Position numbers and translations under genes: made by a program. From NCBI GenBank assembly GCA_039033855.1, contig JBCCBV010000001.1, forward strand, positions 372,001 through 436,000: a stretch of DNA of 64,000 nt, read 5' to 3'. Source of the DNA: JBCCBV01 sp039033855 (GTDB lineage: Bacteria > Planctomycetota > Phycisphaerae > Phycisphaerales > Phycisphaeraceae). Positions within the stretch are counted from its first letter, which is position 1. Each line of letters begins with the position of its first letter. The notes below the pieces were generated by a model that saw only the letters and a program-made list of their open reading frames with translations, was not told the DNA's origin and did not search any database. Of the stretch, positions 25,744-35,262 are shown one piece after another.

Positions 25744-25770
25744 GCGTCCCCTCGCACGGAGTCCGGGAAG

Positions 25771-26877
25771 GTGCGTCGAAGCCGCAAGCCGATCACCATT
25801 GCCGCCCGGTCTAGCCGGCTGGCCCGAGTCCAGGCCGAAATGGTCGGCCGGGGGTTGCGCAAGCTCCACCCGCAGGTCGAAGTCCGCTTCCGCTGGATCG
25901 AGAGCGCGGGCGACCAACACGCCGATGTCCCGCTGAGCCAGGTCGGCGGCAAGGGGTTGTTTGTGTCGTCGGTTGAGCAGGCCGTGCTATCGGGCCAGGC
26001 CGACTTGGCCGTGCATTCGATGAAGGACGTTCCGTGCGATGTCGCGACGCCCGGCCTGACCTTCGCGGCCACGCCCAAACGCGCCGAGGTACACGACGTG
26101 CTGATAGCGCGCGACGGCGTGACCCGCCTGGAAGACCTGCCCAACGCCGCGGTGCTCGGCACCGCCAGCCCGCGCCGCGCGGCGCAAGCGCGAGCGCTCC
26201 GGCCCGACCTGCAGACCAAGCTCATCCGCGGCAACGTCGAAACCCGGCTGAGCAAAGCCGCCGACGAACAAGGCGGCTACCACGCCACACTTCTCGCGGC
26301 CTGCGGCTTGCGACGGCTCGGCCTCAACAACCGGCCCGACGCGTCCGCCATCTCGATCGACGCCATGCTGCCCGCCGCCGGCCAAGGCGCGTTGTGCCTG
26401 CAATGCCGGTCGGACGACCACATCACGCTGACCCGCTGCCTGCCGCTGAACCACCCGCTGTCGTCGGCCGCCATTCACGCCGAGCGTGCCGTCGTTGCCG
26501 GTCTCAAAGCCGGTTGCCACAGCCCCGTGGCGGTGCTGGCCGAGCGCGTCGAACTCGACGCCGCCGGCGCCAAGCGCAACGCCGACGCCCACTGGTTCCG
26601 CCTGCGGGCCGAGGTGGTGTCGATCGACGGCCGCCGACGGGCCAGCTTCGACCAGCAGGTCAAGACCTCCGACCTCGGCCGTCTCCCCGCCAAAGCGGTC
26701 GAATCGCTCCAGGAACAAGGCGCCCGCGACATCCTGGCCGAGGCCGCTCGGCTGGGCCTGACCCCGCCCGAGGGCACGTCCCGCGCCCGCCCTTCCCGCG
26801 CCGACGCCCGCCGACCGCAACAGCCAAAAGACGCGCAAGACCCGCGCGACCGCCTGGCCGACGCCATCCGGGCCTAG
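25771..26877 (+). CDS. hemC: Hydroxymethylbilane synthase (porphobilinogen deaminase)
   Basis: A 368-residue enzyme that links four porphobilinogen units in tetrapyrrole synthesis. Motifs in order: ITIAARSSRLARVQAEMV, VGGKGLFVSSVEQAVLSGQA, ADLAVHSMKDVPCDV, VLGTASPRRAAQ, KLIRGNVETRLSK, and GLKAGCHSPVAVLA, whose cysteine binds the dipyrromethane cofactor. It is about 55 residues longer than usual because of a basic, Ala/Arg-rich C-terminal tail. The start is GTG at 25771. Other haem genes are not adjacent; hemB is 27 kb away in this window. Confidence 0.94.
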   Translation: MRRSRKPITIAARSSRLARVQAEMVGRGLRKLHPQVEVRFRWIESAGDQHADVPLSQVGGKGLFVSSVEQAVLSGQADLAVHSMKDVPCDVATPGLTFAATPKRAEVHDVLIARDGVTRLEDLPNAAVLGTASPRRAAQARALRPDLQTKLIRGNVETRLSKAADEQGGYHATLLAACGLRRLGLNNRPDASAISIDAMLPAAGQGALCLQCRSDDHITLTRCLPLNHPLSSAAIHAERAVVAGLKAGCHSPVAVLAERVELDAAGAKRNADAHWFRLRAEVVSIDGRRRASFDQQVKTSDLGRLPAKAVESLQEQGARDILAEAARLGLTPPEGTSRARPSRADARRPQQPKDAQDPRDRLADAIRA

Positions 26878-27007
26878 CCCCGCTCCGCACACGGCGGCCC
26901 TGTCTTAGTCCGGCCGCCCAGCACGTCGATCGGTCGCGGGAACCCCGTCCCCACGCTCTGCCCAACCCGCGCCCAAGCCCTCCCCGAAGCGCGGGCCCGT
27001 CCCGAGC

Positions 27008-27013
27008 TATACT
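27008..27013 (+). promoter_or_regulatory. Putative -10 element of tpiA
   Basis: TATACT lies 68 nt before the tpiA ATG, so the transcript would have a leader of about 60 nt. Confidence 0.35.
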
Positions 27014-27081
27014 CCCCGGCTCGACCGCGCACGGCCGTCCACCCCGGCCGACCTGACCCCGACACGCCTCCGAGCCCACCC

Positions 27082-27840
<759 letters not shown>

Positions 27841-27880
27841 CCGCAACGCCCCACGCCCCGATTTACCCCCCGAGGTTTTG

Positions 27881-28510
27881 ATGACCCCGATCGCCCCGGA
27901 CGCACCGGACATGCTGCTGACGACCCTCCCCGCCATCTCGCTGGCCCAAGCCCCCACCGGCCCGTCGCTGCTGGTCATCGGGCTCATGGTGTTGTTCGTG
28001 CTCGTGGCCGTGGTCATGACCCTGGTCATCCTGATCCAGAAGCCCAAGGGCGGCGGCTTGTCCGGCGCGTTCGGCGGCGCCGGCAGCGGGTCCGAGCAAG
28101 CCTTCTTCGGCGCCAAGGCCGGCGACTTCCTCACCTGGCTGACCGTCGGCTGCTTCGTCACCTTCCTGGCCCTGGCCGTCGGACTGACGCTGACCATCCG
28201 GCCCGAGCACGAGCGCCAGGCCGCCGCCGCCGAGGCCGCCAGCACCGCTCAGCAACAGCAGCCGGCCGGCGCGGCAACCCCGCCCCCTCCCGCGCCCGAC
28301 ACCACCCCCCCGGCTCTGGACCCGGCTCAAGACGCCGCGGCAGAGCCCGAAGCCAACGCCACCGGCCAAGCCGCCACGCCCGATATCCCAAGCGACCCGC
28401 TCGACTCGGCCCCCACCCCGGCCGATATCTCCGACGGCGCCCCGGAACCCGGCGCCCAGCCCGCAGCCGACCCCGACGCGGTACCGCCGCAGCCGGAGCC
28501 GCAAGGCTGA
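27881..28510 (+). CDS. secG: SecG preprotein translocase subunit with long C-terminal tail
   Basis: A 209-residue protein. The N-terminal about 110 residues are SecG: a first membrane helix (LLVIGLMVLFVLVAVVMTLV), the conserved ILIQKPKGGGLSGAFGG loop, and a second helix (WLTVGCFVTFLALAVGLTL). SecG is part of the SecYEG channel. The remaining about 95 residues form a Gln/Ala/Pro/Asp-rich disordered tail, absent from short proteobacterial SecG. Start: the ATG at 27881 has GAGG a few bases upstream; a TTG directly before it is less likely. Confidence 0.9.
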   Translation: MTPIAPDAPDMLLTTLPAISLAQAPTGPSLLVIGLMVLFVLVAVVMTLVILIQKPKGGGLSGAFGGAGSGSEQAFFGAKAGDFLTWLTVGCFVTFLALAVGLTLTIRPEHERQAAAAEAASTAQQQQPAGAATPPPPAPDTTPPALDPAQDAAAEPEANATGQAATPDIPSDPLDSAPTPADISDGAPEPGAQPAADPDAVPPQPEPQG

Positions 28511-28548
28511 GCCCAAGACCCCTCCCCCGCGTCCCGCCGAGCCACGCC

Positions 28549-29454
28549 ATGATCCGCTCCATGACCGGCTACGGCGAAGCGTCGGTCGAAGCGTCCGGCA
28601 CGCAGTTCCAGGCCGAGCTCCGCTCGGTCAACCACCGCTACTTCAAGTGCAGCGTCCGCGCCCCCGAAGAGCTCTCCGGCCTCGAGCCCGAGCTCGAAAC
28701 CCTCCTGCGCAAACGCGTGGCCCGAGGCTCCTTCGCCCTGCTCATCCGCGTCCGTGGCGGGCAAGACTCCGGCGTCTCGCAGGTCAACGACGACGCCCTG
28801 CTCGCCTACCTCGACCACCTCGAAACCATCCACGGCCGGCTGGCCGCACGCACCAACGACCCGTCGGTCCGCATCGACCTGGCCCAGCTCCTGGCCCTGC
28901 CCGGCGTGCTCACCCCCGGCACCGACCCCGCCGAGCTGTTGGCCCGCGGTCGAACCGCCGCACCCCAACTCGTGGAACAGGCCGTCGCCGCCCTCGACAC
29001 CATGCGACGCGCCGAAGGCCAGGCCCTCGCCGGCGAGTTCGAGCGTCTGCTCGAGCGCATGACCGAGAGCGCCGCCGTCGTCGCCGAGCGCGCCCCCCAG
29101 GTCGTCATCGAACACCGCGACCGCCTGCTGGCCCGAGTCAAAGACCTGACCGCCTCGGCCCAGATCGACATCGACCACAAAGACCTCACGCGCGAGGCCG
29201 CCATCTTCGCCGACCGCAGCGACGTCACCGAAGAGCTCCACCGCCTCGACGCCCACGTCCAGCACTTCCGCGAGGCGCTCGGGCGCGACAACGGCGAGCC
29301 CGTCGGACGCACCCTCGACTTCCTGGCCCAAGAGATGCTGCGCGAGGCCAACACCATCGGCAGCAAGGCCAACGACGGCGAAATCGCCCAGCGCGTCGTC
29401 GAACTCAAGACCGCCATCGACCGCATTAAAGAGCAGGTCCAAAACGTCGAGTAG
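28549..29454 (+). CDS. YicC family protein (endoribonuclease YicC)
   Basis: A 301-residue protein with the YicC N-terminal block MIRSMTGYGEASVEASGTQF, LRSVNHRYFKCSVRAP and RGSFALLIRV. The C-terminal DUF1732 block is DVTEELHRLDAHVQHFREAL, GRTLDFLAQEMLREANTIGS and VVELKTAIDRIKEQVQNVE. Length and ends match the family, members of which act as RNA endonucleases affecting sRNA stability in E. coli. It follows secG by 38 nt; gmk, a frequent neighbour elsewhere, is not here. Confidence 0.93.
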   Translation: MIRSMTGYGEASVEASGTQFQAELRSVNHRYFKCSVRAPEELSGLEPELETLLRKRVARGSFALLIRVRGGQDSGVSQVNDDALLAYLDHLETIHGRLAARTNDPSVRIDLAQLLALPGVLTPGTDPAELLARGRTAAPQLVEQAVAALDTMRRAEGQALAGEFERLLERMTESAAVVAERAPQVVIEHRDRLLARVKDLTASAQIDIDHKDLTREAAIFADRSDVTEELHRLDAHVQHFREALGRDNGEPVGRTLDFLAQEMLREANTIGSKANDGEIAQRVVELKTAIDRIKEQVQNVE

Positions 29455-29487
29455 CCCTCGACGCGCCACCCGCCAAGCGCCGCACCC

Positions 29488-30597
29488 ATGACCCACCCCA
29501 GCCCCCCGTCCGAGGCGCCGGGCTTCAGCACCCTGGCGGGAGACACCGGCAGCCACGACCCGGCCGCACGGCAGGTCTTCGACCCCGGCGAGCTGGCCGT
29601 GGTCCTGTCCCACTACGACCTGGGCGTGCTCGACGAGGTCCGCGCCTTCCCCCGCGGATCGCGCAAATCGCCCAAGGCGCTCATCCGCAGCGAAAGCGGC
29701 AACTTCCTCCTCAAACGACGCGCCCCCGGCAAAGACGACGCCCACAAAGTCGCCTTCTGCCACGGCGTGCAACTCCACCTGGCCGACCAGGGCTTCCCCC
29801 TGCCCCGACTGGTCGGCACCGCCCGCAGCAACAACTCCATGCTCCGCGTGCTCGACGGCGTGTACGAGCTGTTCGAGTTTGTCCGTGGCAAAAAGTACGA
29901 CGGCTCGCTTGAAGCCACCGACGCCGCCGGCCGAACCCTCGCCAAGTTCCACGCCCTGCTCGAAGACCACCGCTGGACCTACGCGCCACCCTCCGGTTCG
30001 TACCACCGGGCGCGCTCCGTACGCACCGCCTTCGACCAGGCCCCGGACACCCTCGAACGCCTGGGCCTCTGGCGGCCCGACGTCGACCAGGCCATGCAGC
30101 AGCTCCAATCGCTCTACGACCACGCCGCAAAGCGCGTGCAGGACGAGGGCTTCGACGACTGGCCCAGGCACGTGACCCATTGCGACTGGCACCCCGGCAA
30201 CCTGCTGTTCCGAGGCGGCAAGGTGCTGGCCGTGCTCGACTACGACGCCGCCCGCGTGCAGCCACGGCTGATCGACGCCGCCAACGGCGCCCTGCAGTTC
30301 TCCATGCGGGCCGAGGGCGCCGACGCCGACGCATGGCCCGACGAACCCGACCTCGGGCGCTTCCGCCGGTTCCTGCGCGGGTACGATGACCGCTCGGCCA
30401 CCCTGCTCAGCCGCGCCGAACTGCGGGCCCTGCCCTGCCTCATGATCGAGGCCGCCGTGGCCCAGGGCATGATCCCCATCGCCGTGGCCGGCCGCGTGTC
30501 CCGGCTGCCCGGCGACGCCTTCCTCTCCGCCACCCTGCGCAAGTGCCAATGGCTCCACGACCACGCCCAAGAGTTGACCGAGTCCGTCGAGGTCTGA
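29488..30597 (+). CDS. Aminoglycoside-phosphotransferase-like (APH/CotS-type) kinase
   Basis: A 369-residue protein kinase-like fold enzyme. The ATP-binding N-lobe has FLLKRRAPGKDDAHKVAFCH with the expected lysine. The catalytic loop is HVTHCDWHPGNLLFRGGK (H-x-D-x4-N) and the metal-binding motif is VLDYDAARVQPRLIDAAN. Such enzymes phosphorylate small molecules (for example sugars or choline) or serve as CotS-like spore or envelope kinases; the substrate cannot be told. It lies between yicC and a PDZ-protein gene whose start it overlaps by about 49 nt. Confidence 0.8.
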   Translation: MTHPSPPSEAPGFSTLAGDTGSHDPAARQVFDPGELAVVLSHYDLGVLDEVRAFPRGSRKSPKALIRSESGNFLLKRRAPGKDDAHKVAFCHGVQLHLADQGFPLPRLVGTARSNNSMLRVLDGVYELFEFVRGKKYDGSLEATDAAGRTLAKFHALLEDHRWTYAPPSGSYHRARSVRTAFDQAPDTLERLGLWRPDVDQAMQQLQSLYDHAAKRVQDEGFDDWPRHVTHCDWHPGNLLFRGGKVLAVLDYDAARVQPRLIDAANGALQFSMRAEGADADAWPDEPDLGRFRRFLRGYDDRSATLLSRAELRALPCLMIEAAVAQGMIPIAVAGRVSRLPGDAFLSATLRKCQWLHDHAQELTESVEV

Positions 30598-31439
30598 CCC
30601 CCGCCGCCCGCGCCGCCGCCTGGCTCTGCGCGCTGCTGCCGGCCCTCGCCACCGCACAACCCGCGCCGCCAACCACGCAACCCGCCCCACAAGCCCCCGC
30701 CGAAACACCCTCGCAAACGCCAGCCGAAACGCGCGCACCCGAGCCGGCCCCGGAGCCCGTGCTCACCCCCGAGAACCTGCCCGGCGACCTCGACACGCTC
30801 GCCGCGCTGCTCGACCACCCCGACCCCGCCATCCGGCGGCACGCCGAGCTGCGCCTCACCGGCCGAACCGACCTGGCCCCCCGCCTGCCCGCGCTCGTCG
30901 CCGCCGCCGACTCGCCCGAAGCCCTCCGCCGGCTCGAACGCATCGCCCAGCACCAGTTCCTCCGCGCGCTCCGCACCAACGCCAACGTCCCCAACCTCGT
31001 CGGCGCCATCGGCGTGGCGTTCCAGGTCGCTCGGGCCACCAAACCCGACGAACCCGCCCGGTCGGTCGTCACCATCCGTCAAGCCAAGCCCGGCTTCCCC
31101 GGGCGCGAGGCCTTCCTGCCCGACGACCAGGTCCTGGCCATCGACGGCGAACCCCTTCCCCCCGACGTCACCCAGACCCAGTTCCGCCAAATCGCCCAAA
31201 GCCTGATGTCCGGCCAAAGACACACGTTCTCCATTATCCGAGACGGTCAAGAACGCGAAGTCGAACTGGTCGTCGCCGCCGCCATCGACCTCGAACGGCT
31301 CTACGACCCGGGCAGCGAGCTCCGCTCCATCCACCGCGACGCCTGGGCCGTGCGCCGCGCCGAGCTCTTCGACAACCACCCCCTCGCCGGCGCCGCCCTC
31401 AAACCCGTCGACGTCGATCCCTGGCCCGACCAGCCATGA
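30549..31439 (+). CDS. Exported PDZ-domain protein
   Basis: A 296-residue protein with a basic n-region (MAPRPRPRVDRVRRG), a hydrophobic segment (AAWLCALLPALATA) and a Pro/Ala/Thr-rich spacer of about 40 residues. A helical repeat-like stretch follows (LDTLAALLDHPDPAIRRHAE), then a PDZ-like domain (about residues 150-235: VVTIRQAKPGFPGREAFLPD, QVLAIDGEPLPPDVTQTQF, HTFSIIRDGQEREVELVV). It probably scaffolds or tethers periplasmic partners; no protease domain is attached. The start overlaps the 3' end of the kinase gene, and the stop overlaps the next start (ATGA). Confidence 0.7.
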   Translation: MAPRPRPRVDRVRRGLTPAARAAAWLCALLPALATAQPAPPTTQPAPQAPAETPSQTPAETRAPEPAPEPVLTPENLPGDLDTLAALLDHPDPAIRRHAELRLTGRTDLAPRLPALVAAADSPEALRRLERIAQHQFLRALRTNANVPNLVGAIGVAFQVARATKPDEPARSVVTIRQAKPGFPGREAFLPDDQVLAIDGEPLPPDVTQTQFRQIAQSLMSGQRHTFSIIRDGQEREVELVVAAAIDLERLYDPGSELRSIHRDAWAVRRAELFDNHPLAGAALKPVDVDPWPDQP

Positions 31440-33073
31440 CCCACCCGGACAGCCCGGCAGTCAGCCCGGCCGACGCCGCGCGCCCCCGATTCGCCGGCCG
31501 ATTCGCCTCGCCCGCACTGGCCCTGTCGTTGGCCATCGTCCTGGCCGTCACGGCCGCGCTCGCCGCCGTCCGCGTGCTCGGCCCCAGCGACCTCCACGCC
31601 TACGACCAGCCAAAAACCGCCGCCTATTCGGTCGACATCGCCAACCACGGCCGGTGGGTCCTCCCGCGCGACATGCTCGGAAGGCCCGCCACCAAACCCC
31701 CCATGGTCAACTGGATCGGCGCCGCCTTCGGGTCCACCTTCGGCTGGAACGCCCTGACCCTGCGCGCTCCGTCGATCCTCGCCGGGCTCGTCGTCGCCGG
31801 CCTCACCTGGCTCGCCGCAACAAAAGTCTTCAATCAACAAGAGCTTTGGGTTGAATCCGAAGGCCCCGCCCACCCCGCGCGCTTCTGGTTCCCCACGCTC
31901 GCCGGCGTGATGGTCGTGGCGTCGCCCCTTGGCCTCAAACAACTCGCCCTGATCCGCCCCGACATGGTGCTCTGCGCCTGCCTGACCGCCGGCTGGCTCG
32001 CCGCCACCGCGCTGCTCTTGCCCCCGGAAGACGACCCGAACAAGCCCAAGCCGTGGGCCCGCCAACGCGCACTCCAAACCACCCTCTGGCTCTGCGTCGC
32101 CGGCGCCGCGCTCGCCAAAGGCCCACCCGCCCTGCTGCTGATCGCCTACGTAGTCCTCGGCGGCAAACTTCTCGCCGGGCGATGGTCCGCCGCCCTGCGC
32201 ACCGGCGTGCTCTGGGGACTCCCCCTCGCCCTCGGCCTCGTCGGCCTCTGGCTCTACGGCGTCCACCGCGCCAACCCCACCCACCTGCGCGAAACCCTCT
32301 GGGGCGCCGAAATCGCCAACCGCGTCTCCGGCTCCGGACAACGCGGCAACTCCGGGGGAGGGGGCGGTTTCGTGAACACCCTCGTCGAGTTCCCCTGGAA
32401 GATGCCGCTCTACGGCCTGACCCGCTTCCTGCCCTGGTCCGTCCTCGCCATCCTGGCTCTAAACAAACTCGGCTCGCCGAAGAAGTGGTTCCGCCACCCC
32501 CTCGCCCCGGCCGTGCTGTGGGCCCTCGTCATTCTTGTTTTCTTTAGCCTATCGAGCAAGAAGCGCGCCGACTACGCCCTACCGCTAGGCCCAGCGGTCG
32601 CCATCCTGGCCTCGTGGTGGCTGGCCATCGCCGCCCCGCGCGAGGTCGCCGCCCTCACCGCCCGCCGGGCCGCCGTTGCGGTCTTCGCCGTAGCCACCCT
32701 TCTCGGCGGCCTCCGGCTTATGGGCGGGTCCGAAACCGACTCCGGCGCCGGCGACGCCCTCCAGGCCTTCGCCCAAGCCATCCGCCAGAACGCCGACGAC
32801 GCCCCCATCGCCTTCCTCGACGGCGGATACCACCCCCTCCAGTCCCTGCTCGGCCGAAACCAGGCCGGCCCAGCTTCCGACGATCTCAAGAACACCGCCC
32901 CTTGGCGCATCGTCCGCATCGAGACCGGCCCCAACAGTCCACCGCCCCGACCCAACCCGCGCTGGACCACCGCCGCTCAGACCCCCGAACTCCGGGACGA
33001 CGACCTGTTCGACGGCCGACCCGGCAGGCTCGTCCTGCTCCGCCGCGCCGCCCCGCCGCCAACCGCCCCGTAG
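31436..33073 (+). CDS. ArnT/GT39-like membrane glycosyltransferase
   Basis: A 545-residue protein with about ten membrane segments. The N-terminal luminal loop has the GT-C pattern DLHAYDQPKTAAYSVDIANH and GRWVLPRDMLGRPATKPPMV, which contains the acidic metal- and donor-binding residues of ArnT/PMT enzymes (here D followed by the KPP(M)xxW segment). Such enzymes move sugars from polyprenyl phosphate carriers onto lipids or proteins. The long last section (about residues 430-545) is soluble. Translation is coupled to the PDZ gene by ATGA. Confidence 0.8.
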   Translation: MTHPDSPAVSPADAARPRFAGRFASPALALSLAIVLAVTAALAAVRVLGPSDLHAYDQPKTAAYSVDIANHGRWVLPRDMLGRPATKPPMVNWIGAAFGSTFGWNALTLRAPSILAGLVVAGLTWLAATKVFNQQELWVESEGPAHPARFWFPTLAGVMVVASPLGLKQLALIRPDMVLCACLTAGWLAATALLLPPEDDPNKPKPWARQRALQTTLWLCVAGAALAKGPPALLLIAYVVLGGKLLAGRWSAALRTGVLWGLPLALGLVGLWLYGVHRANPTHLRETLWGAEIANRVSGSGQRGNSGGGGGFVNTLVEFPWKMPLYGLTRFLPWSVLAILALNKLGSPKKWFRHPLAPAVLWALVILVFFSLSSKKRADYALPLGPAVAILASWWLAIAAPREVAALTARRAAVAVFAVATLLGGLRLMGGSETDSGAGDALQAFAQAIRQNADDAPIAFLDGGYHPLQSLLGRNQAGPASDDLKNTAPWRIVRIETGPNSPPPRPNPRWTTAAQTPELRDDDLFDGRPGRLVLLRRAAPPPTAP

Positions 33074-33133
33074 CCACAGCCGCCCGCTGCCGGCTCCCCG
33101 CGATCCGGGCTTCGTGATCCGGCCGACCCGCCC

Positions 33134-33139
33134 TATCCT
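33134..33139 (+). promoter_or_regulatory. Leaderless-type -10 element of mnmG
   Basis: TATCCT ends exactly 6 nt before the GTG start of mnmG; no ribosome binding site lies between. Confidence 0.5.
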
Positions 33140-33145
33140 CTCGGC

Positions 33146-35185
33146 GTGACGATTTCGATCGATAACCCGCTCTGCGCCGTCCCCGCCGACGCCATCCCGC
33201 GCCGCGAGCGCGACCGCTACGCCGTGGTCGTCATCGGCGGGGGACACGCCGGGGCCGAGGCCGCCTGGGCCGCCGCCAACGCGCTCCGACACGCCGGCGA
33301 CACCCGCCGCGTCGCCCTGGTCACCCTCGACCCCGACAAGATCGGCGTCATGTCCTGCAACCCCGCCATCGGCGGGCTCGCCAAGGGCCAGATGGTGCGC
33401 GAGGTCGACGCGCTCGGCGGACTCATGGCCCGCGCCGCCGACGCTACCGGCATCCAGTTCAAAATCCTCAACGCCAGCAAGGGCCCGGCAGTTCGCGGCC
33501 CGCGCTGCCAGAGCGATAAACACGCCTACGCCGAGGCCGTGCGCCGCCTCCTCGCCACCCGCACCAACCTCGACGTCATCGCCGGCGGCGTCGAAGGCTT
33601 CCTCACCGAAACCCGCGACGGACAAGAACATCAGGCAGACCGATGCGTCGGCGTGCGCGTGCGCGCGCCCGAGCTCGACGGCCCCGTCTGCCCGACCGAC
33701 GCCTGCTGCGGCGAGTTCGGCGCCATCGACGCCTACGGCAAGCCCGTCGAACTCCGCACCGCCGCCGTCGTCCTCACCACCGGCACCTTCATGCGCGGCC
33801 TCATGCACACCGGCGAAGCCCAAACGCCCGGCGGCCGGCACGGCGAAGACCCCGCCAACCCCATCTCCGACGCGCTCAAAAACCTGGGCTTCGACCTCGG
33901 ACGGCTCAAAACCGGCACGCCCCCACGGCTCGACGCCGACTCGGTCGACCTCGCCGCCCTCGAAACCCAGCCCGGCGATAACCCGCCCCGCCCCTTCAGC
34001 GACCGCACCGACCCCTGCGCCTTTCCCTTGCTGCGTCAGGTCGACTGCTACACCACCCGCACCACGCCCGAGGCCCACGCGCTCATCCAGCAGAACCTCC
34101 ACCGGGCGCCCATGTACAACGGCCAGGTCGGCGCGCCCGGCCCGCGCTACTGCCCCAGCATCGAAGACAAGGTCGTCCGCTTCGCCGACCGCACCAGCCA
34201 CCGGGTGATCCTCGAGCCCGAATCGCTCCGCGATCGCGTTCTCTATTGCAACGGCATCAGCACCTCGCTGCCCGCGGAGGTCCAGGCGCAAATCGTCCGC
34301 GCCATGCCCGGGTGCGAGCGAGCGGTCATCGTCCGCCCGGGATATGCCGTCGAGTACGACATGGTCCGCCCGCATCAGATCGACGCCACCACGCAAACCA
34401 AACGACTGCCCGGCCTCTACCTCGCCGGACAGATCAACGGCACGTCCGGCTACGAAGAAGCCGCGGCCCAGGGCCTGCTCGCCGGCCTCAACGCCGCCCG
34501 CCGAGCGCTCGCACAAGACCCCGTCCGCATCGGGCGCGACCTCGCTTACCTCGGCGTCATGATGGACGACCTGGTCACCAAGACCCCGGTCGAGCCCTAC
34601 CGCATGTTCACCAGCCGGGCCGAGCACCGCCTGCGCCTGCGGTCCGACAACCCCGCCGAGCGTCTGACCGAGCTCGGCCGTGCCTGGGGCCTGGTAAGCG
34701 AAGCCCGCTGGTCCCGGTTCCAACAAGACCAGGCCTTGACCGCCTCGATCCGCGCAGCGCTGCGCACCGCCACGATCGACGGCAAGCCCGGGCTCGACTG
34801 GGCTCGCCAACCCAGGGCCTCGGCCGACGAAGCGCTCCGCGCCCTCGGCGCCACAAACGGCCAAGGCGGTACGCCAATCGCGACATCGGAGCACGAACCG
34901 CGACTGCGCTGCGCCGCCGAACACATCCTGGCCGAGCTGCAGTACGCCGGCTACATCGCCCGGCAAGACCAGGAACTCGCCCGCCTGCGCGAGCACGAAG
35001 ACGCCGCCCTGCCGACGACCCTCGACTACGCCGGCCTGCCCGGCCTCCGCGCCGAGGCCGCGCAGCAACTCGCCAAGTTCCGCCCCGCCACCCTCGGCCA
35101 GGCCGGACGCATCGAAGGCGTCAACCCGTCTGACGTCATGATCGTCCACCTTGCCGCCAACCGGGCCGAGGCCACCGCGCGATAA
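33146..35185 (+). CDS. mnmG: tRNA uridine-5-carboxymethylaminomethyl modification enzyme MnmG (GidA)
   Basis: A 679-residue FAD enzyme that with MnmE adds cmnm5 to U34 of certain tRNAs. The FAD motif is VVVIGGGHAGAEAAW (about residue 31). Family signatures follow: DKIGVMSCNPAIGGLAKGQM, VREVDALGGLM, KGPAVRGPRCQSD, TTGTFMRGLMHTGE, GRLKTGTPPRLD, MYNGQVGAPGPRYCPSIEDK and GLYLAGQINGTSGYEEAAAQ, with the C-terminal helical tRNA-binding part. It is slightly longer than E. coli MnmG. The start is GTG. Confidence 0.96.
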   Translation: MTISIDNPLCAVPADAIPRRERDRYAVVVIGGGHAGAEAAWAAANALRHAGDTRRVALVTLDPDKIGVMSCNPAIGGLAKGQMVREVDALGGLMARAADATGIQFKILNASKGPAVRGPRCQSDKHAYAEAVRRLLATRTNLDVIAGGVEGFLTETRDGQEHQADRCVGVRVRAPELDGPVCPTDACCGEFGAIDAYGKPVELRTAAVVLTTGTFMRGLMHTGEAQTPGGRHGEDPANPISDALKNLGFDLGRLKTGTPPRLDADSVDLAALETQPGDNPPRPFSDRTDPCAFPLLRQVDCYTTRTTPEAHALIQQNLHRAPMYNGQVGAPGPRYCPSIEDKVVRFADRTSHRVILEPESLRDRVLYCNGISTSLPAEVQAQIVRAMPGCERAVIVRPGYAVEYDMVRPHQIDATTQTKRLPGLYLAGQINGTSGYEEAAAQGLLAGLNAARRALAQDPVRIGRDLAYLGVMMDDLVTKTPVEPYRMFTSRAEHRLRLRSDNPAERLTELGRAWGLVSEARWSRFQQDQALTASIRAALRTATIDGKPGLDWARQPRASADEALRALGATNGQGGTPIATSEHEPRLRCAAEHILAELQYAGYIARQDQELARLREHEDAALPTTLDYAGLPGLRAEAAQQLAKFRPATLGQAGRIEGVNPSDVMIVHLAANRAEATAR

Positions 35186-35218
35186 GCCGAGCCCCGCCCG
35201 CGACGCGGCCGGCAACCG

Positions 35219-35254
35219 GACGCCGGTCCTGACGCCGGTCCTGGCGCCGGTATA
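35219..35254. repeat. Three tandem 12-bp units upstream of zwf
   Basis: GACGCCGGTCCT occurs twice in a row (35219-35242), and a third changed copy GGCGCCGGTATA follows, whose end becomes the -10 element of zwf. Each unit contains the palindrome-like core GCCGG. It could be a regulator binding array or simple slippage. Confidence 0.6.
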
Positions 35255-35256
35255 GT
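35251..35256 (+). promoter_or_regulatory. Leaderless-type -10 element of zwf
   Basis: TATAGT ends exactly 6 nt before the zwf ATG. It sits at the end of a 12-bp tandem repeat. Confidence 0.5.
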
Positions 35257-35262
35257 CCGGCC

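Noticed and set aside
28327..30738. 803-codon minus-strand frame over yicC and the kinase gene
   Set aside because: Antisense of genes with clear family motifs; low-complexity composition.
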